The translations under genes were made by a program, and so were the position numbers. From Solirubrobacteraceae bacterium (lineage in GTDB: Bacteria > Actinomycetota > Thermoleophilia > Solirubrobacterales > Solirubrobacteraceae), in assembly GCA_019683665.1 (NCBI GenBank), contig JADGIB010000022.1:1-21203 (forward strand): 21,203 nucleotides of DNA. Direction: 5' to 3'. Below the pieces are notes generated by a model. The model did not search any database and was not told where the DNA came from. It was given only the letters and a program-made list of their open reading frames with translations. Below are positions 14,771 to 21,203 of the stretch, piece by piece. Within the stretch, counting starts at the first letter, position 1, and each line of letters begins with the position of its first letter.

Positions 14771-14776
14771 CGGCGC

Positions 14777-15538
14777 ATGAGCCACGTGCGGGTCGAGCGC
14801 GACGGGCCGGTCACGACGATCGTCCTCGACCGTCCCGAGGCGCGCAACGCGGTCGACGGTCCGACCGCGGACGCGCTCGCCGCCGCCTTCCGGGCCTTCG
14901 AGGCCGACGACGGCGCCCGCGCCGCGGTCCTGTGGGGCGCCGGCGGCACGTTCTGCGCGGGCGCCGACCTGAAGGCGATGGGCGGCGAGCGCTCCAACCG
15001 CGTCGCCCCCGACGGCGACGGGCCGATGGGGCCGACGCGGATGACGCTGTCGAAGCCGGTCATCGCCGCGATCGCCGGGCACGCGGTCGCCGGCGGGCTG
15101 GAGCTCGCCTGCTGGTGCGACCTGCGCGTCGTCGAGGAGGACGCCGTCCTCGGCGTTCTCTGCCGGCGCTGGGGCGTGCCGCTCATCGACGGCGGCACCG
15201 TCCGGCTGCCGCGGCTGATCGGGCTGAGCCGGGCGCTCGACCTCATCCTGACCGGCCGGCCCGTCGACGCCCAGGAGGCGCTCGCGATCGGGCTCGCCAA
15301 CCGGGTCGTGCCGCGCGGCGCGTCGCTGGCCGCCGCGCGCGAGCTGGCCCGCGAGCTGGCCGCGTTCCCGCAGGGCGCGCTGCGTGCGGACCGCCGCTCC
15401 GCGCTCGAGCAGGCGGGACGGCCGCTGGAGGCGGCGATGGCGCGCGAGCTGGCGCTCGGGACCGAGGCCCTGCGCGAGGGGCTGGAGGGCGCGCGCCGGT
15501 TCGCCGAGGGGGCGGGCCGCGGCGGGGCGCCCGCCTGA
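14777..15538 (+). CDS. Enoyl-CoA hydratase/isomerase (crotonase) family protein
   Basis: This 253-residue crotonase-fold protein has LDRPEARNAVD at 17-27, the first oxyanion-hole segment FCAGADLKAM at 59-68 and the second, AVAGGLELACWCDLRV at 103-118. E109 matches the first catalytic Glu of classical hydratases (E144 of rat crotonase). The second Glu (E164) is absent: the segment reads LGVLCRRWGVPLIDGG. It is therefore unlikely to be a standard two-glutamate hydratase and may act as an isomerase, hydrolase or other CoA enzyme. A leaderless start is suggested by TAGAAC 6 nt upstream. Its stop lies 3 bp from the stop of the convergent GNAT gene. The pathway cannot be assigned from neighbours. 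Confidence 0.9.
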   Translation: MSHVRVERDGPVTTIVLDRPEARNAVDGPTADALAAAFRAFEADDGARAAVLWGAGGTFCAGADLKAMGGERSNRVAPDGDGPMGPTRMTLSKPVIAAIAGHAVAGGLELACWCDLRVVEEDAVLGVLCRRWGVPLIDGGTVRLPRLIGLSRALDLILTGRPVDAQEALAIGLANRVVPRGASLAAARELARELAAFPQGALRADRRSALEQAGRPLEAAMARELALGTEALREGLEGARRFAEGAGRGGAPA

Positions 15539-15541
15539 GCG

Positions 15542-16057
15542 CTAGCCGGGGAGGTCGGCCTCGCCGATCGAGCGCTCGACGAGGACCGCGTCGCGCCACT
15601 CGCCGTCGAGGCGGGCGTGGCGGCGGTGGACGCCGACCTCGCGGAAGCCGTGGCGGCGCGCGAGCGCCAGCGACGCCTCGTTCGTCGTGAGGATCAGGCT
15701 CAGCAGCTTCCACAGGCCGGCCGCCTCGGCCTCGGCGATCAGCCGCCGCATGAGCGCCGAGCCGACCCCGGAGCCGCGCGCGCCGCGGGCGACGTAGACC
15801 GTGTAGTTGCCGACCCCGGCGTACACCTCGCGGTCGCTGTAGGGCACCCAGCTCGCGAAGCCGACGACGGCGCCGCCGCGCTCGGCGACGAGCATCGGCT
15901 CGCCGCCGGCGATCCGCTCCTCCATCTCCTGCGGGGTGCGCAGCCGCGTCTCGAACGTCGCGATGCGGTCCTCGATGCCCTCGTTGTAGATCCGGGCGAC
16001 CGCGGCCGCGTCGGCCGGCGTCGCCCGCCGCACCGTCGTCTCGATCTGCACGCTCAT
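15542..16057 (-). CDS. GNAT N-acetyltransferase, phosphinothricin/methionine sulfone acetyltransferase-like
   Basis: This 171-residue protein covers one GNAT domain. It starts with the strand VRRATPADAAAVARIYNEGI, has the central FASWVPY and YTVYVARGARGSGVGSALM segments (acetyl-CoA pyrophosphate loop R94-G95-S96-G97-V98-G99), and ends with NEASLALARRHGFREVG, a pattern typical of Pat/MddA-type enzymes. These acetylate the amino group of small amino-acid-like compounds such as phosphinothricin, methionine sulfoximine or methionine sulfone, often as detoxification. The true substrate here is unknown. Its ATG overlaps the stop of the aminotransferase gene (ATGA, 16057-16054 on the minus strand), so the two are co-translated and may share a pathway. 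Confidence 0.9.
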   Translation of the reverse strand: MSVQIETTVRRATPADAAAVARIYNEGIEDRIATFETRLRTPQEMEERIAGGEPMLVAERGGAVVGFASWVPYSDREVYAGVGNYTVYVARGARGSGVGSALMRRLIAEAEAAGLWKLLSLILTTNEASLALARRHGFREVGVHRRHARLDGEWRDAVLVERSIGEADLPG

Positions 16058-17142
16058 GCCAGCAGGGCGAGCAGCCGGTCGAGGTCGCGCTCGTCGTTCC
16101 ACGCGCCGATCGAGGCGCGCACCAGGCCGCGGCCGGGCAGGTCGCGGATGACGATGCGGTGGGCGGCGGCGCGCCGCACGAACCCGGGGGCGTCGTCCTC
16201 GCGCCAGGACACGAGCGTCGTCGGGCCGCGCGGCTCGGGCTCGCGGCCGTGCTGGACGAGCGCGGCGGCGAAGCGCTCGGCGAGGTCGCGGGCGCGGCGC
16301 AGCGCCGCGTCCCAGCCGCCGTGCTCGACGAGCACCTCGCCGGCGGCGACCGCGTGCGCTGACGCCTCGGCGCTCAGCGCCGGCGTGTCGTAGCGGCGCG
16401 CGTCGGCGTGGGGGCGGGCCTCCAGCCCGGCGCTCGGCTGCTCGAGGTTCATGTACGTCGGCCCGATCGCGGCCAGGCGCTCGCGCCAGTCCGGGTGGAC
16501 GTAGAGGAAGCCGGTCCCGACCGGCCCGCACAGCCACTTCTGGCCCGAGCCGGCGTAGAACGCGCAGCCGAGCGCGGCGACGTCGACCTCGATCGCGCCG
16601 GCGCCCTGCGCGCCGTCGAGCAGCACCGGCACGCCGGACGCGGCGACCTCGGCCAGGGCGGCGGGGGCGACCTTCCCGCCGACCCAGCTCACGTGCGAGC
16701 AGGCGACGAGCGCGGTCGCGGAGGTGACCGCCTCGGCGACCGCCTCGAACGGGACGGTCCGCACCCGCAGGCCGACGCGGCGCGCGGTCGCGGCCAGCGG
16801 CCCGAGCAGGCCCGGGTGCTCCTCGTCGCTGGTGACGATCTCGTCCTCGGGCCCGAGGTCGAGCCCGGCGAGGACGCGGACGATGCCGTCGCTCGTCGAC
16901 GTCGTCAGCGCGACGTCCTGCGGCCGGGCGCCGATCCGCGCCGCGTAGAGCGCGCGCTGGCGGGCCTGCAGGTCGATCATCCGCTCGAAGTACGGCGACC
17001 AGCGGCCGTCGGTCGCGGCGATGCGCAGCGTGTCCTGCACGGCCGCCGCCGCGGCGGCCGGCACGGGCCCGCACGTGCCCGCGTTGAGGTAGGCGACCTC
17101 GTCGAGGACCGGGAAGGCGTCGCGCAGGGATGCGGGCTCCAT
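16054..17142 (-). CDS. Class V aminotransferase-fold PLP enzyme (cysteine desulfurase/epimerase-like)
   Basis: This 362-residue fold-type I PLP enzyme begins AFPVLDEVAYLNAGTCGPVP, the usual start of the family. It shows EEHPG at 107-111, LLDGAQGAGA at 174-183 with D176 contacting the PLP ring nitrogen and Q179, and SGQKWLCGP at 199-207 with K202 as the Schiff-base lysine. No conserved cysteine loop typical of NifS/IscS was recognised, so it may be a lyase, an epimerase-like enzyme or an EgtE-type C-S lyase rather than a Fe-S cluster desulfurase. It leads a two-gene minus-strand unit with the GNAT gene. ATG 17142 is chosen because the conserved domain starts there and a TACCGT box lies 11 nt upstream. 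Confidence 0.88.
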   Translation of the reverse strand: MEPASLRDAFPVLDEVAYLNAGTCGPVPAAAAAAVQDTLRIAATDGRWSPYFERMIDLQARQRALYAARIGARPQDVALTTSTSDGIVRVLAGLDLGPEDEIVTSDEEHPGLLGPLAATARRVGLRVRTVPFEAVAEAVTSATALVACSHVSWVGGKVAPAALAEVAASGVPVLLDGAQGAGAIEVDVAALGCAFYAGSGQKWLCGPVGTGFLYVHPDWRERLAAIGPTYMNLEQPSAGLEARPHADARRYDTPALSAEASAHAVAAGEVLVEHGGWDAALRRARDLAERFAAALVQHGREPEPRGPTTLVSWREDDAPGFVRRAAAHRIVIRDLPGRGLVRASIGAWNDERDLDRLLALLA

Positions 17143-17153
17143 GATCGCCGCGC

Positions 17154-17199
17154 ACGGTAGCGCCGACGGGCTCGGTGCGGGCCGACCCGCCTGTACGAT
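17154..17199. promoter_or_regulatory. Divergent -10 elements between the aminotransferase gene and thrS
   Basis: On the minus strand TACCGT (17159-17154) lies 11 nt before the aminotransferase ATG. On the plus strand TACGAT (17194-17199) lies 10 nt before the thrS ATG at 17210. Neither gene has a Shine-Dalgarno sequence. The 67-bp gap leaves no room for a long thrS leader or T-box, unlike thrS in many Firmicutes. Confidence 0.5.
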
Positions 17200-17209
17200 C
17201 CGGCCCCTG

Positions 17210-19138
17210 ATGCACGTCACCCTCCCGGACGGAACCGAGCTCACGCTCGACGACGGCGCGACCGGCGCCGACGCGGCCGCCGCGATCGGCGCGGGGCTCG
17301 CGCGGGCCGCGCTGGCCGTGAAGGTCGACGGCGAGCTGCGCGACCTGGCGCGCCCGCTGCCCGACGGGGCCCGCATCGAGATCGTCACCGCGCGCTCGCC
17401 CGAGGCGCTGGAGCTCATCCGCCACGACGCCGCGCACGTGCTGGCCACGGCGATGCTCGAGCTCTACCCGGGGGTGCGGATCTCGATCGGCCCGGCGATC
17501 GAGGACGGCTTCTACTACGACTTCGAGTTCCCCGAGGGCGTCCACTTCTCCGAGGCCGACTTCCCGGCCGTCGAGGCGAGGATGGCCGAGCACATCAAGG
17601 CGGCCGAGCCGTTCGTGCGCGAGGACGTCCCGGTCGGGGAGGCGCTGGAGCGGTTCGTCCGCGAGGACCAGCCCTACAAGGTCGAGCTGATCGAGGACCT
17701 CGTCCGCAACGAGGGGGTCGAGACGGTCAGCCTCTACACGAACGGGCCGTTCACCGACCTCTGCCGCGGGCCGCACGCCCCGACGACGAAGACGATCAGG
17801 GCGTTCAAGCTGCAGTCCGTCGCGGGCGCCTACTGGCGGGGCGACTCCAACCGCCAGATGCTCACCCGCGTCTACGGCACCGCGTTCCTGTCGAAGGAGG
17901 AGCTCGAGCAGCACCTCGAGCGGCTCGAGCTCGCCCGCCAGCGCGACCACCGCCGGCTCGGGCGCGAGCTCGGCCTGTTCCAGTTCTCGGAGACGAGCCC
18001 CGGCTCGGCCTTCTGGCTGCCGAAGGGCACGCACCTCTTCAACACGCTCGTGCAGCTCTCGCGCGAGATGGGGCAGAAGCGCGGCTACACCGAGGTCCGG
18101 ACCCCGGTCATCTACGACGCCCAGCTCTGGAAGACCTCCGGGCACTGGGACAAGTACCGGGAGAACATGTTCGTGACCGAGTCGGAGGAGCGCGAGCTCG
18201 CGCTCAAGCCGATGAACTGCCCCGGGCACTGCCAGCTGTACAAGCTGCAGAGGTTCTCCTACCGGGACCTGCCGGTGCGCTACTCCGAGCCGGGCCCGCT
18301 GCACCGCAACGAGCTGTCGGGCACGCTGCACGGGCTCATGCGCGTCCGCCACTTCGTGCAGGACGACGCGCACATCTTCTGCACCGAGGAGCAGGTCCAC
18401 GACGAGGTCGTCGGCTGCCTCGACTTCGCGTTCGACACGTACCGGGTGTTCGGGTTCGACGTCGACATCGAGCTGTCGACCCGCCCGGAGGTGCGCATCG
18501 GCACCGACGAGATGTGGGACCGCTCGGAGGCGATGCTCGCGTCGGCGCTGGAGTCCCGCGGGCTGGCGTACACGGTCAACGAGGGCGACGGCGCGTTCTA
18601 CGGGCCGAAGATCGACCTGCACATGACCGACTCGCTCGGGCGCTCGTGGCAGATCGGCACGATCCAGCTCGACTACAACTTCCCCGAGCGGTTCGACCTC
18701 ACCTACACCGGGCCCGACAACCAGGAGCACCGCGTGGTCATGCTCCACCGCGCGCTCATGGGCTCCTACGAGCGCTTCATCGGGATCCTCATCGAGCACT
18801 ACGCCGGCGAGTTCCCGGTGTGGCTGGCCCCGGTCCAGGCCGTCGTGCTGCCGATCTCCGATCGCCACGCCGAGGCCGCCGCGCGGGTTCGCGACGAGCT
18901 GGTGCAGGCCGGCGTGCGCGTCGAGCTCGACGACCGCTCCGAGTCGATCGGGCGGCGCATCCGCGAGGCCGAGCTGCAGAAGATCCCGTACATGCTCGTC
19001 GTCGGGGACCGCGAGGCCGAGGCGGGGACGGTGGCCGTCCGCCGCCACGGCGAGGGCGACCTCGGGACCGAGCCGGTCGCCGCGTTCGCGCAGCGGGTCG
19101 CCGACGACGCGCCGTCTCGCTACACTGCGAACCGTTGA
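17210..19138 (+). CDS. thrS: Threonyl-tRNA synthetase
   Basis: This 642-residue class II synthetase charges tRNA-Thr. Domains in order are: TGS (1-60, starting MHVTLPDGTELTL); the editing domain with H72xxxH76 and C185 in DLCRGPH, which clears Ser-tRNA-Thr; the catalytic core from about 245; and the anticodon-binding domain from about 535 (PVWLAPVQAVVLP). Zinc ligands are C337 (MNCPGH), H388 (DDAHIFC) and H513 (VMLHRALMGS), aligning with C334, H385 and H511 of E. coli. Motif 2 is RVRHFVQDDAHIF and motif 3 is HRALMGSYERFIG. It is full length and complete. The start is set by the TGS domain and the nearby -10 box. It is followed 32 bp later by infC. Confidence 0.98.
   Translation: MHVTLPDGTELTLDDGATGADAAAAIGAGLARAALAVKVDGELRDLARPLPDGARIEIVTARSPEALELIRHDAAHVLATAMLELYPGVRISIGPAIEDGFYYDFEFPEGVHFSEADFPAVEARMAEHIKAAEPFVREDVPVGEALERFVREDQPYKVELIEDLVRNEGVETVSLYTNGPFTDLCRGPHAPTTKTIRAFKLQSVAGAYWRGDSNRQMLTRVYGTAFLSKEELEQHLERLELARQRDHRRLGRELGLFQFSETSPGSAFWLPKGTHLFNTLVQLSREMGQKRGYTEVRTPVIYDAQLWKTSGHWDKYRENMFVTESEERELALKPMNCPGHCQLYKLQRFSYRDLPVRYSEPGPLHRNELSGTLHGLMRVRHFVQDDAHIFCTEEQVHDEVVGCLDFAFDTYRVFGFDVDIELSTRPEVRIGTDEMWDRSEAMLASALESRGLAYTVNEGDGAFYGPKIDLHMTDSLGRSWQIGTIQLDYNFPERFDLTYTGPDNQEHRVVMLHRALMGSYERFIGILIEHYAGEFPVWLAPVQAVVLPISDRHAEAAARVRDELVQAGVRVELDDRSESIGRRIREAELQKIPYMLVVGDREAEAGTVAVRRHGEGDLGTEPVAAFAQRVADDAPSRYTANR
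19121..19126 (+). promoter_or_regulatory. Possible internal promoter for infC (TACACT)
   Basis: TACACT lies in the last codons of thrS and fits TANNNT. Transcription from it would start near 19133 and give infC a leader of about 38 nt. It would let infC-rpmI-rplT be expressed apart from thrS. No clear -35 box is seen. Confidence 0.35.
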
Positions 19139-19170
19139 AGCCGCTGACGCATACCCGCCGCTCCTAGACG

Positions 19171-19812
19171 TTGCCGATCCCGCGTAGGTTCGACCGGCGA
19201 CCGCCGGAGCGAGATACCACCCGCATCAACGAGCGGATCCGGGTCCCAGAAGTACGCCTGATCGACGAGCAGGGCAAGCAGGTCGGCGTCATGCGGACCG
19301 AGGAGGCGCTGCGTTACGCCCAGGACCGTGACCTCGACCTCGTCGAGGTGGCGCCCGACGCGCGTCCGCCGGTCTGCCGGGTGCTCGACTACTCGAAGTA
19401 CAAGTACGAGCAGGTCCAGAAGCAGAAGCAGGCGCGCAAGCACCAGCAGCAGATCACGATCCGCGAGATCAAGTTCCGCCCGAAGATCGCGCAGAACGAC
19501 TACGACACGAAGAAGGGGCACGTCGCCCGCTTCCTCAAGCACAAGGACAAGGTCAAGGTCACGATCATGTTCCGCGGGCGCGAGGTGGCGCACCCCGAGC
19601 GCGGCGTCGCGCTGCTCGACCGCCTGGCCGAGGAGCTGTCCGACATTGCCGTCGTCGAGCAGCGCCCGATCCAGGACGGCCGGAACATGACGATGATGCT
19701 CGGCCCGTCGAAGGCCGTCCTCGCCGGCGAGTACGACGACAACGGCGCGGGCGCCAAGGACGGCAAGGACAAGGCGAAGGCCGCCGCGAAGTCCGGCTCG
19801 TCCGACGCCTAG
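19171..19812 (+). CDS. infC: Translation initiation factor IF-3
   Basis: IF-3 binds the 30S subunit, keeps it apart from 50S and checks start-codon choice. The N-terminal domain begins at TRINERIRVPEVRLIDEQGKQVG. The lysine-rich linker includes DYSKYKYEQVQKQKQARKHQQQ, and the C-terminal domain includes IREIKFRPKIAQNDYDTKKGHVARFL and VTIMFRGREVAHPERG. A 30-residue tail rich in Lys, Ala and Gly/Asp follows. TTG at 19171 gives 213 residues, including an extra 17 before the conserved domain. No ATG or GTG exists near the domain start, so either this TTG or a rare ATC/ATA-type codon (for example ATC 19225) is used, as in E. coli infC, which uses AUU. The start remains uncertain. Confidence 0.95.
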   Translation: MPIPRRFDRRPPERDTTRINERIRVPEVRLIDEQGKQVGVMRTEEALRYAQDRDLDLVEVAPDARPPVCRVLDYSKYKYEQVQKQKQARKHQQQITIREIKFRPKIAQNDYDTKKGHVARFLKHKDKVKVTIMFRGREVAHPERGVALLDRLAEELSDIAVVEQRPIQDGRNMTMMLGPSKAVLAGEYDDNGAGAKDGKDKAKAAAKSGSSDA

Positions 19813-19878
19813 CCGCCCGGCCCGCCGACCCGCCCGATCGCCTCGTCCCGCCGCCGGCCTGCCCGGCCGCGCTGCCGA

Positions 19879-19983
19879 CCGTTGTCGGATCGCGGTCGCT
19901 CCGCGGCCGCGAGGCGACAACGGCCGCCCGTCCGGGGGAGCTCCGCGGTCCGTTGTCGGTCTGCGGCCGCGAGGCGGCAACGG
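19879..19983. repeat. Two tandem hairpin repeats between infC and rpmI
   Basis: The first unit (19879-19923) has 9-bp arms CCGTTGTCG/CGACAACGG and, after a 2x2 internal loop, a further 6-bp stem TCGCGG/CCGCGA. The second unit (19950-19983) has arms CCGTTGTCG/CGGCAACGG, which pair with one G-U. The 3' halves also form a direct repeat about 60 bp apart (GCGGCCGCGAGGCG then CAACGGCCG). They sit in the 264-bp gap after infC, the longest gap in the window. They may be a terminator/attenuator pair, an L20-responsive control element, or REP-like dispersed repeats. The remainder of the gap shows no coding signal. Confidence 0.65.
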
Positions 19984-20060
19984 CCGCGCGGCGGGGCGCT
20001 CGGGACCGGGCGATTCCCGCTTGCGGACGGCGATCCCGGGGCCGCGTGCGGACTTTGCCA

Positions 20061-20066
20061 TACTGT
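20061..20066 (+). promoter_or_regulatory. Probable -10 element of rpmI-rplT (TACTGT)
   Basis: TACTGT lies 10 nt before the rpmI ATG at 20077, and no Shine-Dalgarno sequence is present. A separate promoter here would uncouple the two ribosomal protein genes from infC, consistent with the hairpins just upstream. Confidence 0.45.
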
Positions 20067-20076
20067 GCGGCCGCTC

Positions 20077-20277
20077 ATGCCGAAGATGAAGACCCACTCG
20101 GGCGCGAAGAAGCGCTTCAAGGTGACCGCGAAGGGCAAGGTCAAGGCCCGCCACGCGAACACCAGCCACATCCTCGAGAAGAAGAACGCGAAGCGGAAGC
20201 GCCGTCTGGGTTCCCCCGCGGTCCTCGGCGATCACGACACGCCTCGCGTCAAGAAGCTGCTGGGGGTGGGCAAGTGA
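20077..20277 (+). CDS. rpmI: 50S ribosomal protein bL35
   Basis: This 66-residue, highly basic protein begins MPKMKTHSGAKKRFKVTAKGK and contains HILEKKNAKRKRRLG, the classic L35 pattern. It binds 23S rRNA in the large subunit. Its stop overlaps the rplT start (GTGA at 20274-20277), so bL35 and bL20 are translationally coupled, as in most bacteria. It is the usual length for the family. Confidence 0.97.
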   Translation: MPKMKTHSGAKKRFKVTAKGKVKARHANTSHILEKKNAKRKRRLGSPAVLGDHDTPRVKKLLGVGK

Positions 20278-20636
20278 GCCGCGTCAAGCGCTCCGTCCAC
20301 GCGCGCAAGAAGCGCCGCGCCACCCTCGCCCGCACCAAGGGCTTCCGCGGTGAGGCGCACTCGAACTACCGCCGGGCGAAGGAGGCCCTGCTCAAGGCCG
20401 ACTCCTACGCCTACCGCGACCGCCGCAACCGCAAGCGCGACTTCCGTCGCCTGTGGATCACCCGCATCAACGCCGCCGCGCGCCAGAACGGCATGAGCTA
20501 CGGCGAGTTCATGCACGGCCTGAAGCTGGCCGGCATCGAGCTGGACCGCAAGGTCCTCGCCGACATCGCGGTGCGCGACGCCGACACCTTCCGACGTTTC
20601 GTCGAGGCCGCCCGAGAGGCGTCGGCTGCCGCCTGA
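20274..20636 (+). CDS. rplT: 50S ribosomal protein bL20
   Basis: This 120-residue protein starts MSRVKRSVHARKKRRATLARTKG, with the basic extended N-terminus that threads into 23S rRNA. It continues with RRLWITRINAAARQNGMSYGEFMHGLKLAGIELDRKVLADIA, the globular L20 domain. bL20 is needed for early large-subunit assembly and in several bacteria represses its own operon by binding mRNA. The GTG start overlaps the rpmI stop and is preceded by a G-rich ribosome site (around 20261-20270). The gene is followed by an intrinsic terminator. Confidence 0.97.
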   Translation: MSRVKRSVHARKKRRATLARTKGFRGEAHSNYRRAKEALLKADSYAYRDRRNRKRDFRRLWITRINAAARQNGMSYGEFMHGLKLAGIELDRKVLADIAVRDADTFRRFVEAAREASAAA

Positions 20637-20673
20637 CCGCACGCAGGCAGACGGAACGACCGCAAGACCTCGA

Positions 20674-20700
20674 GGGCGCCGCGACGACGGCGCCCTTTTT
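20674..20700 (+). terminator. Intrinsic terminator after rplT
   Basis: GGGCGCCG (20674-20681) and CGGCGCCC (20688-20695) form a perfect 8-bp stem with a 6-nt loop, followed directly by five T residues. It lies 37 bp after the rplT stop and ends the ribosomal protein transcript. It is the only T-tailed hairpin I found in the window. Confidence 0.92.
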
Positions 20701-20707
20701 CGTGTCC

Positions 20708-21203
20708 ATGATCACCTCCGCCCACAACGACCGCCTGAAGACGATCCGCCGGCTCCAGCGCCGCCGCGACGGCCGCTTCGTGGCCGAGGGCGAGGACCTG
20801 CTCGCCGCCGCGGACGCCGCCGGGTGGGAGCCGCTGGAGCGGCTCGTCGCCGCCGGCAGCGGCCTCGAGGGCACGGAGGTGGAGCCGTCCCTGCTGGCCG
20901 GCGTGTCCGCGCTCGGCTCCGGCACCCGCGCGCTGGCCGTCTACCGCGAGCGCTGGGCGCCGCGGCCGTCCGGCCCCCGCTGCGTCGCGCTGTGGGGCCT
21001 GCGCGACCCCGGCAACGTCGGCACGATCCTGCGCTCGGCCGCCGCGTTCGGCGCCGGCAGCGTCGCGATCGGCCCGAACACCGCCGACCCGTACGGGCCG
21101 AAGGCGGTCCGCGCCTCGATGGGGGCCCTCTTCGCCACCCCGGTCGCCCGCGTCGAGCGCGTCAACGAGCTGCCCGGCGAGCGGATCGCGCTCGTCTCCG
21201 ACC
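20708..21203 (+). CDS. TrmH/SpoU-family RNA 2'-O-methyltransferase (partial, cut by window end)
   Basis: The frame from ATG 20708 is open to the window end, giving 165 residues. The N-terminal substrate-binding part begins MITSAHNDRLKTIRRLQRRR and contains RFVAEGEDLL, the L30e-like fold found in TsnR/RlmB relatives. The SPOUT domain begins around residue 90 with ALWGLRDPGNVGTILRSAAAFGA (motif 1, catalytic Arg and Asn) and KAVRASMGALFATPV. These enzymes methylate a ribose in rRNA or tRNA using SAM; the exact target is not clear. The gene commonly sits between rplT and pheST. Motif 3 and the C-terminus are outside the window. No Shine-Dalgarno sequence precedes the ATG. Confidence 0.92.
   Translation, partial: MITSAHNDRLKTIRRLQRRRDGRFVAEGEDLLAAADAAGWEPLERLVAAGSGLEGTEVEPSLLAGVSALGSGTRALAVYRERWAPRPSGPRCVALWGLRDPGNVGTILRSAAAFGAGSVAIGPNTADPYGPKAVRASMGALFATPVARVERVNELPGERIALVSD

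Noticed and set aside
17143..17209. T-box or other long leader for thrS
   Set aside because: The gap to the divergent gene is only 67 bp and holds two -10 boxes, so there is no room for a T-box, and no T-box sequence was seen.
15542..19048. 1168-codon minus-strand open frame across thrS
   Set aside because: It is antisense to thrS and out of frame with the aminotransferase. Only its end (15542-16057, the GNAT gene) has a recognisable domain. The rest is a high-GC shadow.
19813..20076. tRNA or small protein gene in the infC-rpmI gap
   Set aside because: No cloverleaf or T-loop sequence was found. The frame open upstream of rpmI is explained by GC content, and bL35 begins at its conserved MPKMKTHSGAKKRF.
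1..21203. CRISPR array, insertion sequence, integrase or prophage
   Set aside because: No regularly spaced direct repeats, terminal inverted repeats with a transposase, or phage genes were seen. Composition is uniform across the window.

Overview
The window comes from a very GC-rich actinobacterium-like genome: third codon positions are almost all G or C, and GTG/TTG starts and stop/start overlaps are common. The gene order thrS-infC-rpmI-rplT-SpoU methyltransferase and the IF3 and ThrS sequences fit Actinomycetota. The deep-branching Thermoleophilia/Solirubrobacterales type is my best guess, from general resemblance and not from a search.

Layout. (1) Positions 1-9719, all on the + strand, form one tightly packed cluster that looks like a cell-surface glycopolymer or phospho-polyol pathway. 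It holds the tail of an unknown gene, a TagE-like GT4 glycosyltransferase, a protein joining a degenerate nucleotidyltransferase-like domain to a CDP-alcohol phosphatidyltransferase (CDP-AP), a small DUF5941-like membrane protein, and an intact sugar/choline-type nucleotidyltransferase. These are followed by a glycerol-1-phosphate-dehydrogenase-like enzyme, a second CDP-AP with an altered active site, a GT2 glycosyltransferase, and an ABC-2 permease/ATPase pair of the Wzm/Wzt (TagG/TagH) kind. (2) Positions 9887-14669 hold dispersed envelope genes on both strands: a GT-C-like multi-pass membrane protein, a membrane-anchored PQQ/BamB-like beta-propeller, a PAPS sulfotransferase and an OafA-like O-acyltransferase. 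(3) Positions 14777-17142 are metabolic: a crotonase-fold enzyme, a GNAT acetyltransferase and a class V aminotransferase. (4) Positions 17210-21203 are the conserved translation block thrS, infC, rpmI, rplT, then an intrinsic terminator and the start of a SpoU-family RNA methyltransferase cut by the window edge.

How it may work together. The most interesting part is positions 2086-7030. I infer that the dehydrogenase makes a polyol phosphate (glycerol-1-phosphate by family), the intact nucleotidyltransferase activates it as a CDP-alcohol, and the two membrane CDP-AP enzymes move the phospho-alcohol to a membrane or glycan acceptor. The glycosyltransferases would build or decorate the chain, and the ABC transporter would export it. 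This would be a teichoic-acid-like route using the archaeal-handed glycerol phosphate. No step has been tested here.

Regulation. Several transcription units begin with a TANNNT-type -10 element only about 6-11 nt before the start codon and have no Shine-Dalgarno sequence, which suggests leaderless mRNAs. Genes inside the clusters instead use stop/start overlaps and GGAGG-type ribosome binding sites. I saw no tRNA, rRNA, CRISPR array, insertion sequence or integrase. There is no gene-free stretch over 300 bases. The longest, 19813-20076, carries two tandem hairpins.
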